DNA of 64,000 nucleotides from Caenibius tardaugens NBRC 16725 (GCF_003860345.1 NZ_CP034179.1:434001-498000); one strand, 5' to 3'. Positions 34,848 through 44,124 are shown, counted from the stretch's first letter. Translations and numbers: made by a program. Notes: a model not told the origin generated them from the sequence alone.

Positions 34848-35657
34848 ATGGTGCTGAAACTTGCAGGGAAAGTCGCGCTGGTAACGGGTTGTGGATCAAG
34901 CGCACCCGGCTGGGGCAATGGCAGGGCCATTACGACCCTGCTTGCGCGGCAGGGTGCGATGGTTGTTGGCGTGGATCGCGATCTCGATTCTGCCGCTGCC
35001 ACGCAAACGCTGATCGCGGATGAAGGGAACCGGCTGGACATCGCCGCCTGCGATGTCACCGACCGCGATCAGGTGGCCCGCACGATCCAGGATTGTGTCG
35101 CACGGCACGGGCGGCTCGACATTCTTATCAACAACGTTGGCCAGTCGGAACCCGGCACACCGGCCACGATGGAACCGGATGTCTTCCAGCAGCAGCTCGA
35201 TCTCAATCTGACCAGCGCGTTCCTTACCTCACGTTCTGCCCTGCCCGTGATGGAACGGCAGGGCGGCGGTGCAATCGTGAATATCTCGTCAGTCGCGGGC
35301 ATGCGCTGGGTCGGCAAAGATCAGGTGGGCTATGCCGCGGCCAAAGCTGGCCTGATCCATTTCACCAAAGTTACGGCCGTGGCTTACGCCAAGGCAGGCG
35401 TGCGCCTGAATTGCGTGGTTCCGGGGTTAATGAACACACCGCTGCTGGCGCGGCTGGCAGAACGTTATGCGGGTGGCGAGTTTGAGGCGATGATCGCCAC
35501 GCGCCATGCGCAGGTGCCGATGGGGAGAATGGGTGACGCGTGGGATATCGCGCATGCGGCGTTGTTTCTGGTGTCGGATGAGGCACGGTACATCACCGGT
35601 ACGGAAATTGTGGTGGACGGGGGGCTGACCGCTTCGACCGGCACGCCGCCGGTCTGA
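34848..35657 (+). CDS. Short-chain dehydrogenase/reductase (SDR)
   Basis: 269 residues. The cofactor loop is extended: TGCGSSAPGWGNG rather than TGxxxGxG. NNVG, Ser-containing IVNISSVAG, and Tyr-Ala-Ala-Ala-Lys complete the active site. Asp44 after the second strand suggests NAD (inference). GGGAGAG directly precedes ATG 34848; GTG 34851 would have better spacing. It is the first plus-strand gene of the run that continues with the putative dioxygenase. Substrate unknown. Confidence 0.86.
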   Translation: MVLKLAGKVALVTGCGSSAPGWGNGRAITTLLARQGAMVVGVDRDLDSAAATQTLIADEGNRLDIAACDVTDRDQVARTIQDCVARHGRLDILINNVGQSEPGTPATMEPDVFQQQLDLNLTSAFLTSRSALPVMERQGGGAIVNISSVAGMRWVGKDQVGYAAAKAGLIHFTKVTAVAYAKAGVRLNCVVPGLMNTPLLARLAERYAGGEFEAMIATRHAQVPMGRMGDAWDIAHAALFLVSDEARYITGTEIVVDGGLTASTGTPPV

Positions 35658-35794
35658 GCGCATCGCCCAGTCGAAAGGGAGTGGCATTCCCCTCCCCTTC
35701 ATAATATGAACGGTTGCGTTCGATTCGTAGATTTCGAGTCGTGAAACCGTTTACCGCCCGTCAGCGGCGGCATTGGTCCGAGAGGAATTTGACA

Positions 35795-36847
35795 ATGTCC
35801 ACGCCATCCATTTTCCGCCCCGTATCCCCGCCCCAGATCATCGAAGGGGCGTTCACCGAAGACCAGCATCGCCGCATGCTGCAGATTGTTCGGGACAAAG
35901 GGCCGTGGTCGCTGATCCTCGCGCAGCATTTCAAATCGCCCGACGAAGTGGTCGCCACCACTTCGGGCAGCGTCCCCGAAGGGTTCACCCCCACCTGGGA
36001 CATGTTCCTCAGCCCCGTATTTCGCGGCTACTTCGCGCAAGCCAGCACCGCGCTTTATCCCGAGATCGAGGACTGCTTCTTCAATTCCAAATTCCTCGAT
36101 CTGGTGCGCGGCTACTGGAAGGCAGACTATGCCACGCCGGAAAACATGCTGTTCAACATCCAGGGCCCGTGCTGGGGCAGTTCCAACCCGCATCTTGATG
36201 CGACCCGCTATCGCGGAATTTCAATGCACAATTCGCCCATCTGGCTGATGAACACGATGACCAAGACAGGTCTGTTCGACCACTGGCGGGCCAAGAAGGC
36301 GCAGGTCATCAGCTGGTACTACAAGGGCAAGGTTGGTGGCGGATTTACCTGTTGGCCCGACGGTCCGAAGGCCCAGCCACAGCAGATCAAGGCCCCGATG
36401 TGGGGCCGCGCGGTGGTGGTCGAAAACGAAATGATGTTCCACACGGCGGAATCGAACGGCCCGCTGGCGCAGCGTCGCCCCGAAGGACTGGCGATCAATT
36501 CGTTGATGAGTCCCGATCCCGCCACACCCGGCGCATGGCAGGTCACCACCGATGGCGCAGTGGTTCAGCACATTCCGGAAGACGAGTTTCGTTTCCTGAT
36601 CCATTGGGGGGCAGACATCTTCTCCGACCTAGCCGAACTGAAGCGTTCGCTCGATCATACAGACGATCTGACTCACGATCAGGTCTTCGACATGATCATC
36701 ACCGATCTGAAAGCGCGTGGCGAACAGTTCGAAGTGCCTACCGATCCCCTCACCGACCAGGCTTTCATCGGCCTGCTTACGCGCGTCTATGATCCGGGGC
36801 AGCCCGCGATCTTCCCGCCCGAACCGGAAGAGGCGCTTGCGGCCTGA
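35795..36847 (+). CDS. Putative Fe(II)/2-oxoglutarate-type oxygenase (uncharacterised)
   Basis: 350 residues with no firm family recognised. The pattern H133-x-D135 (NPHLDATRYRG) followed 81 residues later by His216 (MFHTAE) and Arg227 matches the metal-binding HxD...H triad and the 2-oxoglutarate-binding Arg of phytanoyl-CoA-dioxygenase-like enzymes. Such enzymes hydroxylate unactivated carbons, with decarboxylation of 2-oxoglutarate. Start ATG 35795 has GAGAGGA upstream. It lies between an SDR and an MDR reductase gene, where a hydroxylation step followed by oxidation would make sense. The function is inferred only from the residue pattern. Confidence 0.6.
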   Translation: MSTPSIFRPVSPPQIIEGAFTEDQHRRMLQIVRDKGPWSLILAQHFKSPDEVVATTSGSVPEGFTPTWDMFLSPVFRGYFAQASTALYPEIEDCFFNSKFLDLVRGYWKADYATPENMLFNIQGPCWGSSNPHLDATRYRGISMHNSPIWLMNTMTKTGLFDHWRAKKAQVISWYYKGKVGGGFTCWPDGPKAQPQQIKAPMWGRAVVVENEMMFHTAESNGPLAQRRPEGLAINSLMSPDPATPGAWQVTTDGAVVQHIPEDEFRFLIHWGADIFSDLAELKRSLDHTDDLTHDQVFDMIITDLKARGEQFEVPTDPLTDQAFIGLLTRVYDPGQPAIFPPEPEEALAA

Positions 36848-36877
36848 GACGGCACCTGTTTACATGAGGGCAACGCA

Positions 36878-36899
36878 GGCCGGGCATGATTGCCCGGCC
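36878..36899 (+). terminator. Hairpin between the putative dioxygenase and MDR genes
   Basis: GGCCGGGCA pairs perfectly with TGCCCGGCC around TGAT. There is no T-run, so it may be a weak terminator or an RNA-processing site. Confidence 0.4.
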
Positions 36900-36921
36900 A
36901 TTCGCGCGGGAGAGATGACTG

Positions 36922-38046
36922 TTGCCCAATACGATTAACCGCGTCTGGCGTATTGCCCGCCCGATCGACGGCCTGCCCTGTCCCGATGATTTCACGCTGA
37001 CACACGAACCCTTGCCCGAACCAGGCGAAGGGCAGGTATTGATGCGGACACTCTATATCGGCATTGCCCCCGGTGTTCGACCGCTGATGCCCTATGCCGG
37101 CGCTGCACCCGACGTGGCCCAGCGCGGCAAGCCTGATCAGCCTAACGACCAGCAGCCCGACCCTTCGCGCATCCGGGTCGGTGAACGCATGCGTTCGGGT
37201 ATTGTCCCGTCATCATCCCCCTTCGCAGGTGGCACGGTCGGGCAGGTTATCCGTTCGCATCACCCCAATTACCGCGAAGGCGATTACATATTCGGCGGGC
37301 GTTACTGGCAGGACTACGAAGTGGTCGACGGCGATGCATCGCTCAGGATCAATCCTGCGGATTTGCCCATAGAGGCTGATCTCAGCCTGATCGGTCGATC
37401 ATCCTTCACCGCATGGGTCGGCTGGAAACACTACTGCAACGCCCGCGCGGGGGAAACGATCGTGGTGTCTGCGGCCGCCGGTAATATCGGCATGCTCGTG
37501 TGCCAGCTGGCCCGCGATGCCGGATTGCGTGTGATCGGCATCGCCAGCGGGGCCGAAAAATGCGCGTTTGTGATGCAGGAACTGGGTGCAGATGCCTGCA
37601 TCGACCGGTCAAGAGACGATGTCGGAGAGGCACTCGACCGCCTGACACCGGATGGGGTCGATATCTACTTCGACAATGTCGGCGGGAACGTTCGCAATGC
37701 GATCTACACGCGCCTGCGGATGCACGGCAGACTGATCGTTTGCGGCATGGCCGCCGAATACAATGGTGCGGAACAGGGTACCCTGCCCACCGGGGCGATC
37801 CTTGCCCGCCGGTTGCGCATCGAAGGGTTCGTGGTTCTCGACCATGATGCCGATTACACCGCGTTCCGCGAAGATATCGCCAGCATGTGGCATGCAGGCC
37901 GCTTGCGTTGGCGGCAGCACATATTTGAAGGGCTGGAACAGGCACCCGTGGCGCTGGCGGCCTGCCTGTCGGGCAGAAGCAGCGGCGGCAAAATCCTGGT
38001 TCGCGTAGCGGAGGATACGGGCAAGGACCAATCGCCCGCACGCTGA
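36922..38046 (+). CDS. NADP-dependent MDR oxidoreductase (zinc-free, PTGR/CurA-like)
   Basis: 374 residues. The start is TTG 36922, with GGGAGAG seven bases upstream; the nearby ATG 36915 is out of frame and stops at once. The N-terminal catalytic domain lacks zinc ligands. The cofactor motif AAAGNIGMLVCQLA and the segment YFDNVGGNVRNAIYTRLRMHGRLIVCGMAAEYN are those of prostaglandin-reductase/leukotriene-dehydrogenase type enzymes, which reduce alpha,beta-unsaturated ketones. This could saturate an enone made by other enzymes here (inference). It has an insertion at about 60-95 (PDVAQRGKPDQPNDQQPDPSR). Confidence 0.86.
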   Translation: MPNTINRVWRIARPIDGLPCPDDFTLTHEPLPEPGEGQVLMRTLYIGIAPGVRPLMPYAGAAPDVAQRGKPDQPNDQQPDPSRIRVGERMRSGIVPSSSPFAGGTVGQVIRSHHPNYREGDYIFGGRYWQDYEVVDGDASLRINPADLPIEADLSLIGRSSFTAWVGWKHYCNARAGETIVVSAAAGNIGMLVCQLARDAGLRVIGIASGAEKCAFVMQELGADACIDRSRDDVGEALDRLTPDGVDIYFDNVGGNVRNAIYTRLRMHGRLIVCGMAAEYNGAEQGTLPTGAILARRLRIEGFVVLDHDADYTAFREDIASMWHAGRLRWRQHIFEGLEQAPVALAACLSGRSSGGKILVRVAEDTGKDQSPAR

Positions 38047-38233
38047 TCACGTTCGCACGGGTCGGGCAGCGGGCCGACAACCGTCCCTTTACCTGTCTTC
38101 GCCAGCCCCGTTCGTCGTGGAGGATGGCAAGATTACCGAATTATGTCCTTTTGGCGATCATTTGGTCCGGATTCCCATATTGCAGCACCGTGCCCCGCCT
38201 TCTAGGCTGATCGCCGCATTATGAGAGAGGCCC

Positions 38234-39409
38234 ATGGCAAACACCGATAACGAAACCCAGGCACTTGTTTTGGACCGTGAAAACCTTCTTCAACAGGCTC
38301 GCGACAGGGCGGGACTCAACGATTTCGGTGACATGTGGTTCATCGAACCGATGGACAAATTCCTCGAATCCGCCAACGCGGAAGCCAAGCTGACCCCGGC
38401 GGGTTTTGCCGGGCAAACCGAAGTGATCGTCAAAGGCCTCACCAGCCGCCTACGCATGATCGAGGATATCAAGCGCCATCCTGAAATCCTCGACGAAAAG
38501 GTTGAGGTTGCGGGCGTGATCCTTGGCCTGCCCCGCACGGGCAGCACGATTTTCCACCGCCTTCTGGCCGCGGCGCCGGGCATGACAGCCATCCGCTGGT
38601 TCGAAGTCCAGAATTTCGCACCGTTCCCCGGTGAAGAGCCGGGCAATCCGGCCGATCGCCGCGCCTATGCCCAGGCGATGATCGATGGCTGGCTCGAACT
38701 GTCCCCCGAACTCAATTCGATCCACCCGCTGGACCCCGAAGCACCGGATGAGGAAATCATCATCCTCGGCCAGATGTTCGTCAGCACGATGGTCGAAGGG
38801 ATGACATTCTGCCCCAGCTTCACCCGCTGGCTGGACACCTATGACCAGTCGAAAGGGCATGAAGAACTGAAGACGATCCTCAAATATCTGCAGTGGCAGG
38901 ACCCCAGCCGCCGCGGGAAAAAGTGGATTCTGAAAAGCCCCTCCAACCTGCCTTATGCAGAACTGGTCGCCAACGCTTTCCCCGATGCCTTGCTGATCAT
39001 GACGCACCGCGATCCGATGGATGTCGTTCCCTCGTACGTCAGCATGGAAGCGGCGCTTTACAAGCTCAGTTCCACCTTGACCGACAGGGAAGTTGGCGAA
39101 TTCTGGTTCCAGCGCCTGGCAGGCTGGATGCGCAGCTTCCAGGAAGCGCGCACCCGCATCGGCGAAGATCGCTTCATCGATATCGATTACCGCCAGGTTG
39201 CCCGGGAACCGCTGATTCAGGCCGAACGCGTGCTTTCGCGTATTGGCATCGAACGCAACGAACAGCTTGAGGAAGCGCTCACCGAATTCCTCGCGGGGAA
39301 CAAACGGGAACAGCGCCCCGCACACGAGTATTCGCTCGATCGCTTCGGCCTCGACGAAGCTGCCATTCTCGACGCATTTGCGGACTATCGCGCCCGCTAC
39401 ATCACCTGA
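38234..39409 (+). CDS. Sulfotransferase family protein
   Basis: 391 residues. The 5'-phosphosulfate loop is LPRTGSTIFHRLL (about 97-109) and the 3'-phosphate segment MTHRDPMDVVPS (about 255-266), together defining a PAPS-dependent sulfotransferase fold. It would transfer sulfate from PAPS to a hydroxyl or amine. A helical N-terminal extension (about 1-90) and the long LNSIHPLDPEAPDEEI insert are shared in style with the second family member at 45255-46514. ATG 38234 follows GAGAGAGGCCC. The gap before it (38047-38233) holds no gene. Sulfation is unusual in a catabolic operon. Confidence 0.87.
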   Translation: MANTDNETQALVLDRENLLQQARDRAGLNDFGDMWFIEPMDKFLESANAEAKLTPAGFAGQTEVIVKGLTSRLRMIEDIKRHPEILDEKVEVAGVILGLPRTGSTIFHRLLAAAPGMTAIRWFEVQNFAPFPGEEPGNPADRRAYAQAMIDGWLELSPELNSIHPLDPEAPDEEIIILGQMFVSTMVEGMTFCPSFTRWLDTYDQSKGHEELKTILKYLQWQDPSRRGKKWILKSPSNLPYAELVANAFPDALLIMTHRDPMDVVPSYVSMEAALYKLSSTLTDREVGEFWFQRLAGWMRSFQEARTRIGEDRFIDIDYRQVAREPLIQAERVLSRIGIERNEQLEEALTEFLAGNKREQRPAHEYSLDRFGLDEAAILDAFADYRARYIT

Positions 39410-39422
39410 AACGGGCAAGGCG

Positions 39423-40364
39423 ATGGAAATCCGCCCAGGAATTCTACGAACGCCGGACACCTGTTTCGACAGGCTGCAAGACTACGATTTTCCACCGAAC
39501 TATGTGGAAATCGCAGATCCGGCGCTTGGGCCATTGCGCATGCATTATGTTGACGCGGGGGCACCTGATGCGCCCGTCGTCCTCATGCTGCATGGCAATC
39601 CCACCTGGAGCTATCTCTACCGCCACATGATCGGTCCTGTGGCGGCAGCCGGGTATCGGGTTATCGCGCCCGATATGATCGGCTTCGGCAAATCCGATAA
39701 ACCAGCGGATCGCAGCGCCTATGGCTATGATCGTTTCGTCCAATGGATGCGGCAATGTGTCGAAGCGCTGAATCTTCGCCGCATCACGCTGGTCTGTCAG
39801 GACTGGGGCGGCCCGATCGGGCTGCGTGTTCTTTCGGAAATTCCCGATCGTTTCGATGCCGTGCTCGCAACCAACACTTTGTTGCAGAACTGCGACGCGC
39901 CGCCGCTGGGCGTGGCGGGCTGGCCCGGTGAAGCGATCGCCGCTTGGATCGAGATGTGCCGGACCAGCAATGACCTGCCCGTCAGCGAATTCGTGGCTGG
40001 CCCATGCGTTACCCGGCCGACGGATACCATCCTCGCCGCTTATGACGCGCCCTTCCCTGATGCCCGGTACAAGGCCGGGGTGCTCCAGATCACCTGCGGC
40101 ATCCCTGTCGCCGAAGGGGCAGAAGGGCTGGAAGCTAATCGCATGGCGTGGCGCATACTCGAACACTGGAATCGCCCGTTCCGCACCGCGTTCAGCGACC
40201 GCGATCCCGCCACGATCGGCTGGGAACCGATCTTTCAGAACCGTGTCGCCGGGGCCCGTGGGCAGGATCATGTCCGGATCACCGATGCTGGCCATTTCGT
40301 GCAGGAAGAACAAGGCCCTGCTCTGGCCCGGGCGCTGATCACGTTCCTCCATACCAACAAATAA
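39423..40364 (+). CDS. Haloalkane-dehalogenase-like alpha/beta-hydrolase
   Basis: 313 residues. HGNPTW is at 57-62, the nucleophile is Asp127 followed by Trp128 (CQDWGGP), acid Asp259 or Asp261 lies in FSDRDP, and base His291 in DAGHFVQEE. The Asp nucleophile plus adjacent Trp (half of the halide-binding pair) is diagnostic of DhlA-type haloalkane dehalogenases; epoxide hydrolases share Asp but usually have other surroundings. ATG 39423 lies 13 bases after the sulfotransferase stop. The natural substrate need not be halogenated. Family membership is firm, the reaction likely. Confidence 0.85.
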   Translation: MEIRPGILRTPDTCFDRLQDYDFPPNYVEIADPALGPLRMHYVDAGAPDAPVVLMLHGNPTWSYLYRHMIGPVAAAGYRVIAPDMIGFGKSDKPADRSAYGYDRFVQWMRQCVEALNLRRITLVCQDWGGPIGLRVLSEIPDRFDAVLATNTLLQNCDAPPLGVAGWPGEAIAAWIEMCRTSNDLPVSEFVAGPCVTRPTDTILAAYDAPFPDARYKAGVLQITCGIPVAEGAEGLEANRMAWRILEHWNRPFRTAFSDRDPATIGWEPIFQNRVAGARGQDHVRITDAGHFVQEEQGPALARALITFLHTNK

Positions 40365-40394
40365 GCAAATAGACCGAAAGAAAGGGATGCAGAG

Positions 40395-41183
40395 ATGTTG
40401 CTGAAAGATAAAGTCGTTGTCGTGAGCGGGGTTGGCCCCGGCATGGGGCAGTCAATCGCCCGTATTGCCGCAAAAGAAGGCGCCAAGGTCATCCTTGCAG
40501 CACGCAACAAGGAATTCCTCGATCAGGTCGCGAGCGACATCATCGCCGAAGGTGGCCAAGCCGTGGCTGTGGCTTGCGACATCAGCGATGCCAAACAGTG
40601 CGAGGCGTTGGCCAAGGCGGCAGCGGATGCATACACCGGGCGGATTGACGGCTTGGTCAACAGCGCGTTTTATCACGGCGACTGGTCGGGCGTGGAAAAC
40701 GCCAACGAAGAAGACTGGGCGAAGATTTTCGACGTCAACGCGCTCGGTACCCTGCGCATGACCAAGGCCTGCATTCCCTATCTCAAAAATGGTGGTGCTG
40801 TGGTCAACGTTTCGACCATGGCCACTGTGAAGCCCTATGGTGCCGACTTCGGTATGGAAATGGGCTATGCCGTGGCCAAGGGCGGCGTCAATGTGCTGAC
40901 CAAGTACATGGCCACCGATCTCGGCAAATATGGCATCCGTGTAAACACTTGCCGCATGGGCTGGATCCACGGCGCGCCGGTGGAAGGCTTCATCGCGGGT
41001 GAAGTCGCGCAAGGCAAAAACCGTGACGATGTCGTCGGTTTTATCACCAAGGACATCCCCATCGGCAAAATTCCGCCCGAAGCCGACTGCGCACGGGCCG
41101 TTCTGATGATGATTTCCGATTATTCCGCTGTCGTCAGCGGCGCGGCACTGGATGTGAACGGCGGCCACTGGATGGCCCCCTGA
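40395..41183 (+). CDS. Short-chain dehydrogenase/reductase (SDR)
   Basis: 262 residues. The cofactor motif SGVGPGMG is at 11-18, with Ser in VNVSTMATVKP and the Tyr-Ala-Val-Ala-Lys motif. The usual NNAG is VNSAF. The end segment SGAALDVNGGHWMAP is typical. AGAAAGGGATGCAGAG precedes ATG 40395. It belongs to the plus-strand run from the sulfotransferase onward, 30 bases after the dehalogenase-like gene, and is followed by a perfect hairpin. Substrate unknown. Confidence 0.86.
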   Translation: MLLKDKVVVVSGVGPGMGQSIARIAAKEGAKVILAARNKEFLDQVASDIIAEGGQAVAVACDISDAKQCEALAKAAADAYTGRIDGLVNSAFYHGDWSGVENANEEDWAKIFDVNALGTLRMTKACIPYLKNGGAVVNVSTMATVKPYGADFGMEMGYAVAKGGVNVLTKYMATDLGKYGIRVNTCRMGWIHGAPVEGFIAGEVAQGKNRDDVVGFITKDIPIGKIPPEADCARAVLMMISDYSAVVSGAALDVNGGHWMAP

Positions 41184-41201
41184 ACGGAACCGTTCGATAA
41201 A

Positions 41202-41228
41202 GCCTTGCCTGCATAACGCAGGCAAGGC
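41202..41228 (+). terminator. Perfect hairpin between two SDR genes
   Basis: GCCTTGCCTGC pairs with GCAGGCAAGGC around ATAAC. No T-run follows, so partial termination or an mRNA-processing hairpin are both possible. Confidence 0.45.
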
Positions 41229-41265
41229 AATCGAGCGGTATCCAAAAACAGAATCAGTGAGATCG

Positions 41266-42120
41266 ATGACGAAAGACGAAGAAAAGTTCGCTGGCGGCGT
41301 GGCCGTCATTACCGGCGCGGGCGCAGGGATCGGTTCCGGCTTTGCGCGGCGCGCAGGCGAACTCGGAATGACGGTCGTGGTGACCGACATCAACGGCGCT
41401 GCAGCCGAAACCGTGGCACAACAAATTCGCGATGCCGGTGGCAAGGCAGACGCAATGGTCGTCGACGTTTCCAAGCCGTCCGAGCTCGATCGTCTCGCGG
41501 ATGAAGTCTATGCGAAGTACGGCAGCGTCCGGCTGTTGATCAACAATGCCGGGATCGAGACCATTGGCTACACTTGGGAAATTCCAGCGGATCGCTGGGA
41601 AGCAACCCTCAACATCAACATTCACGGCATTATTCACGGCGTCCGGGCATTCGTTCCGAAAATGCTGGCCTCCGGTGAGGAATGCTGGATCGCCAATCTC
41701 GCCTCCATTGGCGCTTTTGGCCAGATGCCCACGCAAACGGCCTACATGCTGACCAAGCATGCGATCCAGTCGTTTAGCGAATGCCTCTATCTCGAGATGG
41801 AATTGAAAGGCGCACCGATCCACGTGTCGTCGATCATTCCGGGCATGATCAAGACCAGCATCTTCAACGCCGATGCGGGCGAAGGTGAACCGGCGGCGGC
41901 AGCCGGCCATCGCAAGGCCATGCATGACATGATGGCCAATTACGGCATGGATCTGGCCGAAGGCACACGCGTGATGCTGGAACAGGTTGCGGCCAACAAG
42001 TTCTGGGTATCGAGCCAGCCCGACATGACCGAACAGACGCTGGCCGGGCGCATCCAGTTCCTGCAGACGCAGGCCAATCCGCAAATCGCAGACGGCGCAC
42101 GCCACCTGCTGGAGCATTGA
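41266..42120 (+). CDS. Short-chain dehydrogenase/reductase (SDR)
   Basis: 284 residues from ATG 41266 (GTG 41257 is three codons earlier). TGAGAGIG is near residue 17, NNAG follows in LLINNAGIE, then Ser in IANLASIGAFG and Tyr-Met-Leu-Thr-Lys. It is longer than a standard SDR because of a C-terminal region (about 195-284) of the type seen in retinol-dehydrogenase-like SDRs that close over large hydrophobic substrates. Asp42 suggests NAD (inference). Five bases separate it from the next dehydrogenase gene. Confidence 0.86.
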   Translation: MTKDEEKFAGGVAVITGAGAGIGSGFARRAGELGMTVVVTDINGAAAETVAQQIRDAGGKADAMVVDVSKPSELDRLADEVYAKYGSVRLLINNAGIETIGYTWEIPADRWEATLNINIHGIIHGVRAFVPKMLASGEECWIANLASIGAFGQMPTQTAYMLTKHAIQSFSECLYLEMELKGAPIHVSSIIPGMIKTSIFNADAGEGEPAAAAGHRKAMHDMMANYGMDLAEGTRVMLEQVAANKFWVSSQPDMTEQTLAGRIQFLQTQANPQIADGARHLLEH

Positions 42121-42124
42121 TCCC

Positions 42125-43153
42125 ATGCGCGCTGCCATTTTTCACGAAGCGGGCAAGCCGCTGACTATCGAAACGGTAGACGACCCCCGGCCTCTGCCCG
42201 GCCAGATCGTCATCGCAGTGGGCGGAGCGGGTATCTGCGGTTCAGACCTGCACATGACACAGTACCCCGGCTTTGCCGCACCCGGGCTTATTCTGGGGCA
42301 TGAGTTCGCCGGGACAGTGGCCGCACTCGGGCAAGGTGTGGCGGGCGATTGGCAAGTGGGTGACCGGGTCACTGCCGTTCCGCTATTCCCCTGCCACGAT
42401 TGCGAAGCCTGCGACGCGCATTTGCCGCAGCTCTGCCCCAATGGCCGTTTTGCCGGTACAACGCTCGAAACGCCGGGCGCCTATGCGCAGTACGTCGCGG
42501 CGCGTGCCGATATGGTGCAGCGCGTGCCCGCCGGGGTTGGCGATATCGAAGCAGCGATGATCGAACCGCTGGCAGTGGGACATCACACCTTCAGCCGCGC
42601 GGACATGCGCAAGGGTGAAACCGTGCTGGTGATCGGTGGTGGCCCCATCGGCGCAGCGGTGGCCCTGTTCGCGCGTGCGGCCGGGGCTGGCCATGTCATT
42701 GTCAGCGAACCCGCACCCGAACGGCGCGAACGCTGCCTGTCTCTCGGCGCGACCGCCACAATCGATCCGACGAAGGAAGACCTCCTCCAGCGTGTTGTCG
42801 AAATCGCAGGCAATCGGCCACAGGTTGTGTTCGAATGCGTGGGCATCGGCGGCATGGTGCAACAGGCCGTCAACGTCGCCGCCATTCGCGGGCGCGTGGT
42901 CGTAGCCGGCGTGCTGTTCGAGGAAGATCGCCTTTCGCACGTGGCCGCACTCGGCAAGGAAATATCGATCATCTACAGTCAGGCCTATAACGAGCGTGAT
43001 TTCGAGGCGGTGATCGATGCGCTGGCCACGAACGTGATCGATGCAAAGCCCATGCACACAGCCACGATCAGCCTGGATGAACTGCCCGCCACATTCGAAA
43101 GCCTGCGCAACAACCCATCGCAGTGCAAGGTTCTGATCGACCCTTCACTCTGA
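42125..43153 (+). CDS. Zinc-dependent alcohol dehydrogenase (sorbitol/threonine dehydrogenase-like MDR)
   Basis: 342 residues. Catalytic zinc ligand Cys38 (GICGSDLH), GHEF, and four structural cysteines in CHDCEACDAHLPQLC (C-x2-C-x2-C-x7-C). The Rossmann motif is VIGGGPIGAAVALFARAAGAGHVIVSEPAPERR, with the acidic end favouring NAD. It oxidises secondary alcohols in most relatives. It is coupled to the SDR before it (4-base spacing) and convergent with an AraC gene. Substrate unknown. Confidence 0.89.
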   Translation: MRAAIFHEAGKPLTIETVDDPRPLPGQIVIAVGGAGICGSDLHMTQYPGFAAPGLILGHEFAGTVAALGQGVAGDWQVGDRVTAVPLFPCHDCEACDAHLPQLCPNGRFAGTTLETPGAYAQYVAARADMVQRVPAGVGDIEAAMIEPLAVGHHTFSRADMRKGETVLVIGGGPIGAAVALFARAAGAGHVIVSEPAPERRERCLSLGATATIDPTKEDLLQRVVEIAGNRPQVVFECVGIGGMVQQAVNVAAIRGRVVVAGVLFEEDRLSHVAALGKEISIIYSQAYNERDFEAVIDALATNVIDAKPMHTATISLDELPATFESLRNNPSQCKVLIDPSL

Positions 43154-43164
43154 CGGCTGCCTTC

Positions 43165-43196
43165 CTGAGCGGGCACGGCCAGACCTGCCCGCTCAG
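43165..43196. terminator. Hairpin terminator between convergent genes
   Basis: CTGAGCGGGCA pairs perfectly with TGCCCGCTCAG around a ten-base loop. The T-run TTTTT appears only about 18 bases further on the plus strand. It lies between the alcohol dehydrogenase and AraC gene ends. Confidence 0.5.
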
Positions 43197-43217
43197 AAAC
43201 GCCTTCTCCCAGCCTTT

Positions 43218-44114
43218 TTACGAGAGCATCCCGACAAACTGTCGCGGCGTGCGCCCGGTCATCCGGCGGAAGGCTGCCCCGAACGCACTGGACGTGGCAT
43301 AGCCGAGTTGCGTGGCAATCTCGTTGATCGCCATGGCACCACCCCGCAGCATATCCTGCGCCCGTTCCAGCCGCACAGCGGTGGCATGATCAGCCAGCGC
43401 CTTCCCCGTCGCCTCCGTGAAACTTCGTGACAGGTGCGAACGGCTGACCCCGCACAGGGTAGCCAATTCCGCAGTTGTCGGCCAATGCCCCGTCGCAGCG
43501 CGCAAGGCATCCTCGATCCGGCCCAGTTGCCATGGTGCGAGCCCCCCGCGCGATCCCGGTTTGCGTGCGGGCATACGCATCTGCCGACCGATATCGACCA
43601 TAAGCAGTCGCACCAAGGCTTCTGCTGCGACATCCGCACCCAATCCCGGCTGCGTGATTTCGCCACGCAACCGTTCAGCCAGTGCGAACATCGTTGACGA
43701 TGTAATCATCGCACAACGCTGCAGGCTGAGCGGGTCCCAGGTTTCCAGCCCCGTGATCGCCCTGAACCGTTCGGGATCCATCCGCACCGTCATGATTTCC
43801 ATCTGCCCGCCATCGCCGGTCGAATACATCGCCACCCCGGCCGGGCGGAACATCATGCGGCCCACGCGATGCCCGGATTTTTCGCCACCCTCGAACGTGA
43901 TCTTGCCGTCCATTCCTTCCGCGCGGGGAAGGCTCAACGAGAAAATCGGCGCATCATCCAGTTCCAGCATCACGTTCGGACTCGGCAAATCGTAACGGCG
44001 CAGTTCGATATGCGCGTCGGGAATCGTCATGACCGCAAGCACGGTCCACGGACGCCGATCCTCCTCTGCCTCGGGGCCGGTCCCGCCACTCAGATCGATC
44101 AACGAATTTTGCAT
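43218..44114 (-). CDS. AraC-family transcriptional regulator
   Basis: 298 residues from ATG 44114 (a GTG lies one codon upstream). The C-terminal double helix-turn-helix reads TTAELATLCGVSRSHLSRSFTEATGKALADH and NEIATQLGYATSSAFGAAFRRMTGRTPRQF. The N-terminal half resembles cupin-type sensor domains in size but has no clear motif. Divergent from the large operon at 44221-51699 and the natural candidate to control it. CGAATTT-N8-AAATTCG (44103-44124) overlaps its own start. Confidence 0.9.
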   Translation of the reverse strand: MQNSLIDLSGGTGPEAEEDRRPWTVLAVMTIPDAHIELRRYDLPSPNVMLELDDAPIFSLSLPRAEGMDGKITFEGGEKSGHRVGRMMFRPAGVAMYSTGDGGQMEIMTVRMDPERFRAITGLETWDPLSLQRCAMITSSTMFALAERLRGEITQPGLGADVAAEALVRLLMVDIGRQMRMPARKPGSRGGLAPWQLGRIEDALRAATGHWPTTAELATLCGVSRSHLSRSFTEATGKALADHATAVRLERAQDMLRGGAMAINEIATQLGYATSSAFGAAFRRMTGRTPRQFVGMLS

Positions 44115-44124
44115 CACAAATTCG
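44103..44124. promoter_or_regulatory. Dyad CGAATTT-N8-AAATTCG at the AraC start
   Basis: Perfect seven-base arms overlap the AraC start codon and face the divergent operon. A regulator bound here would block AraC expression, so autorepression is a reasonable guess. Confidence 0.35.
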
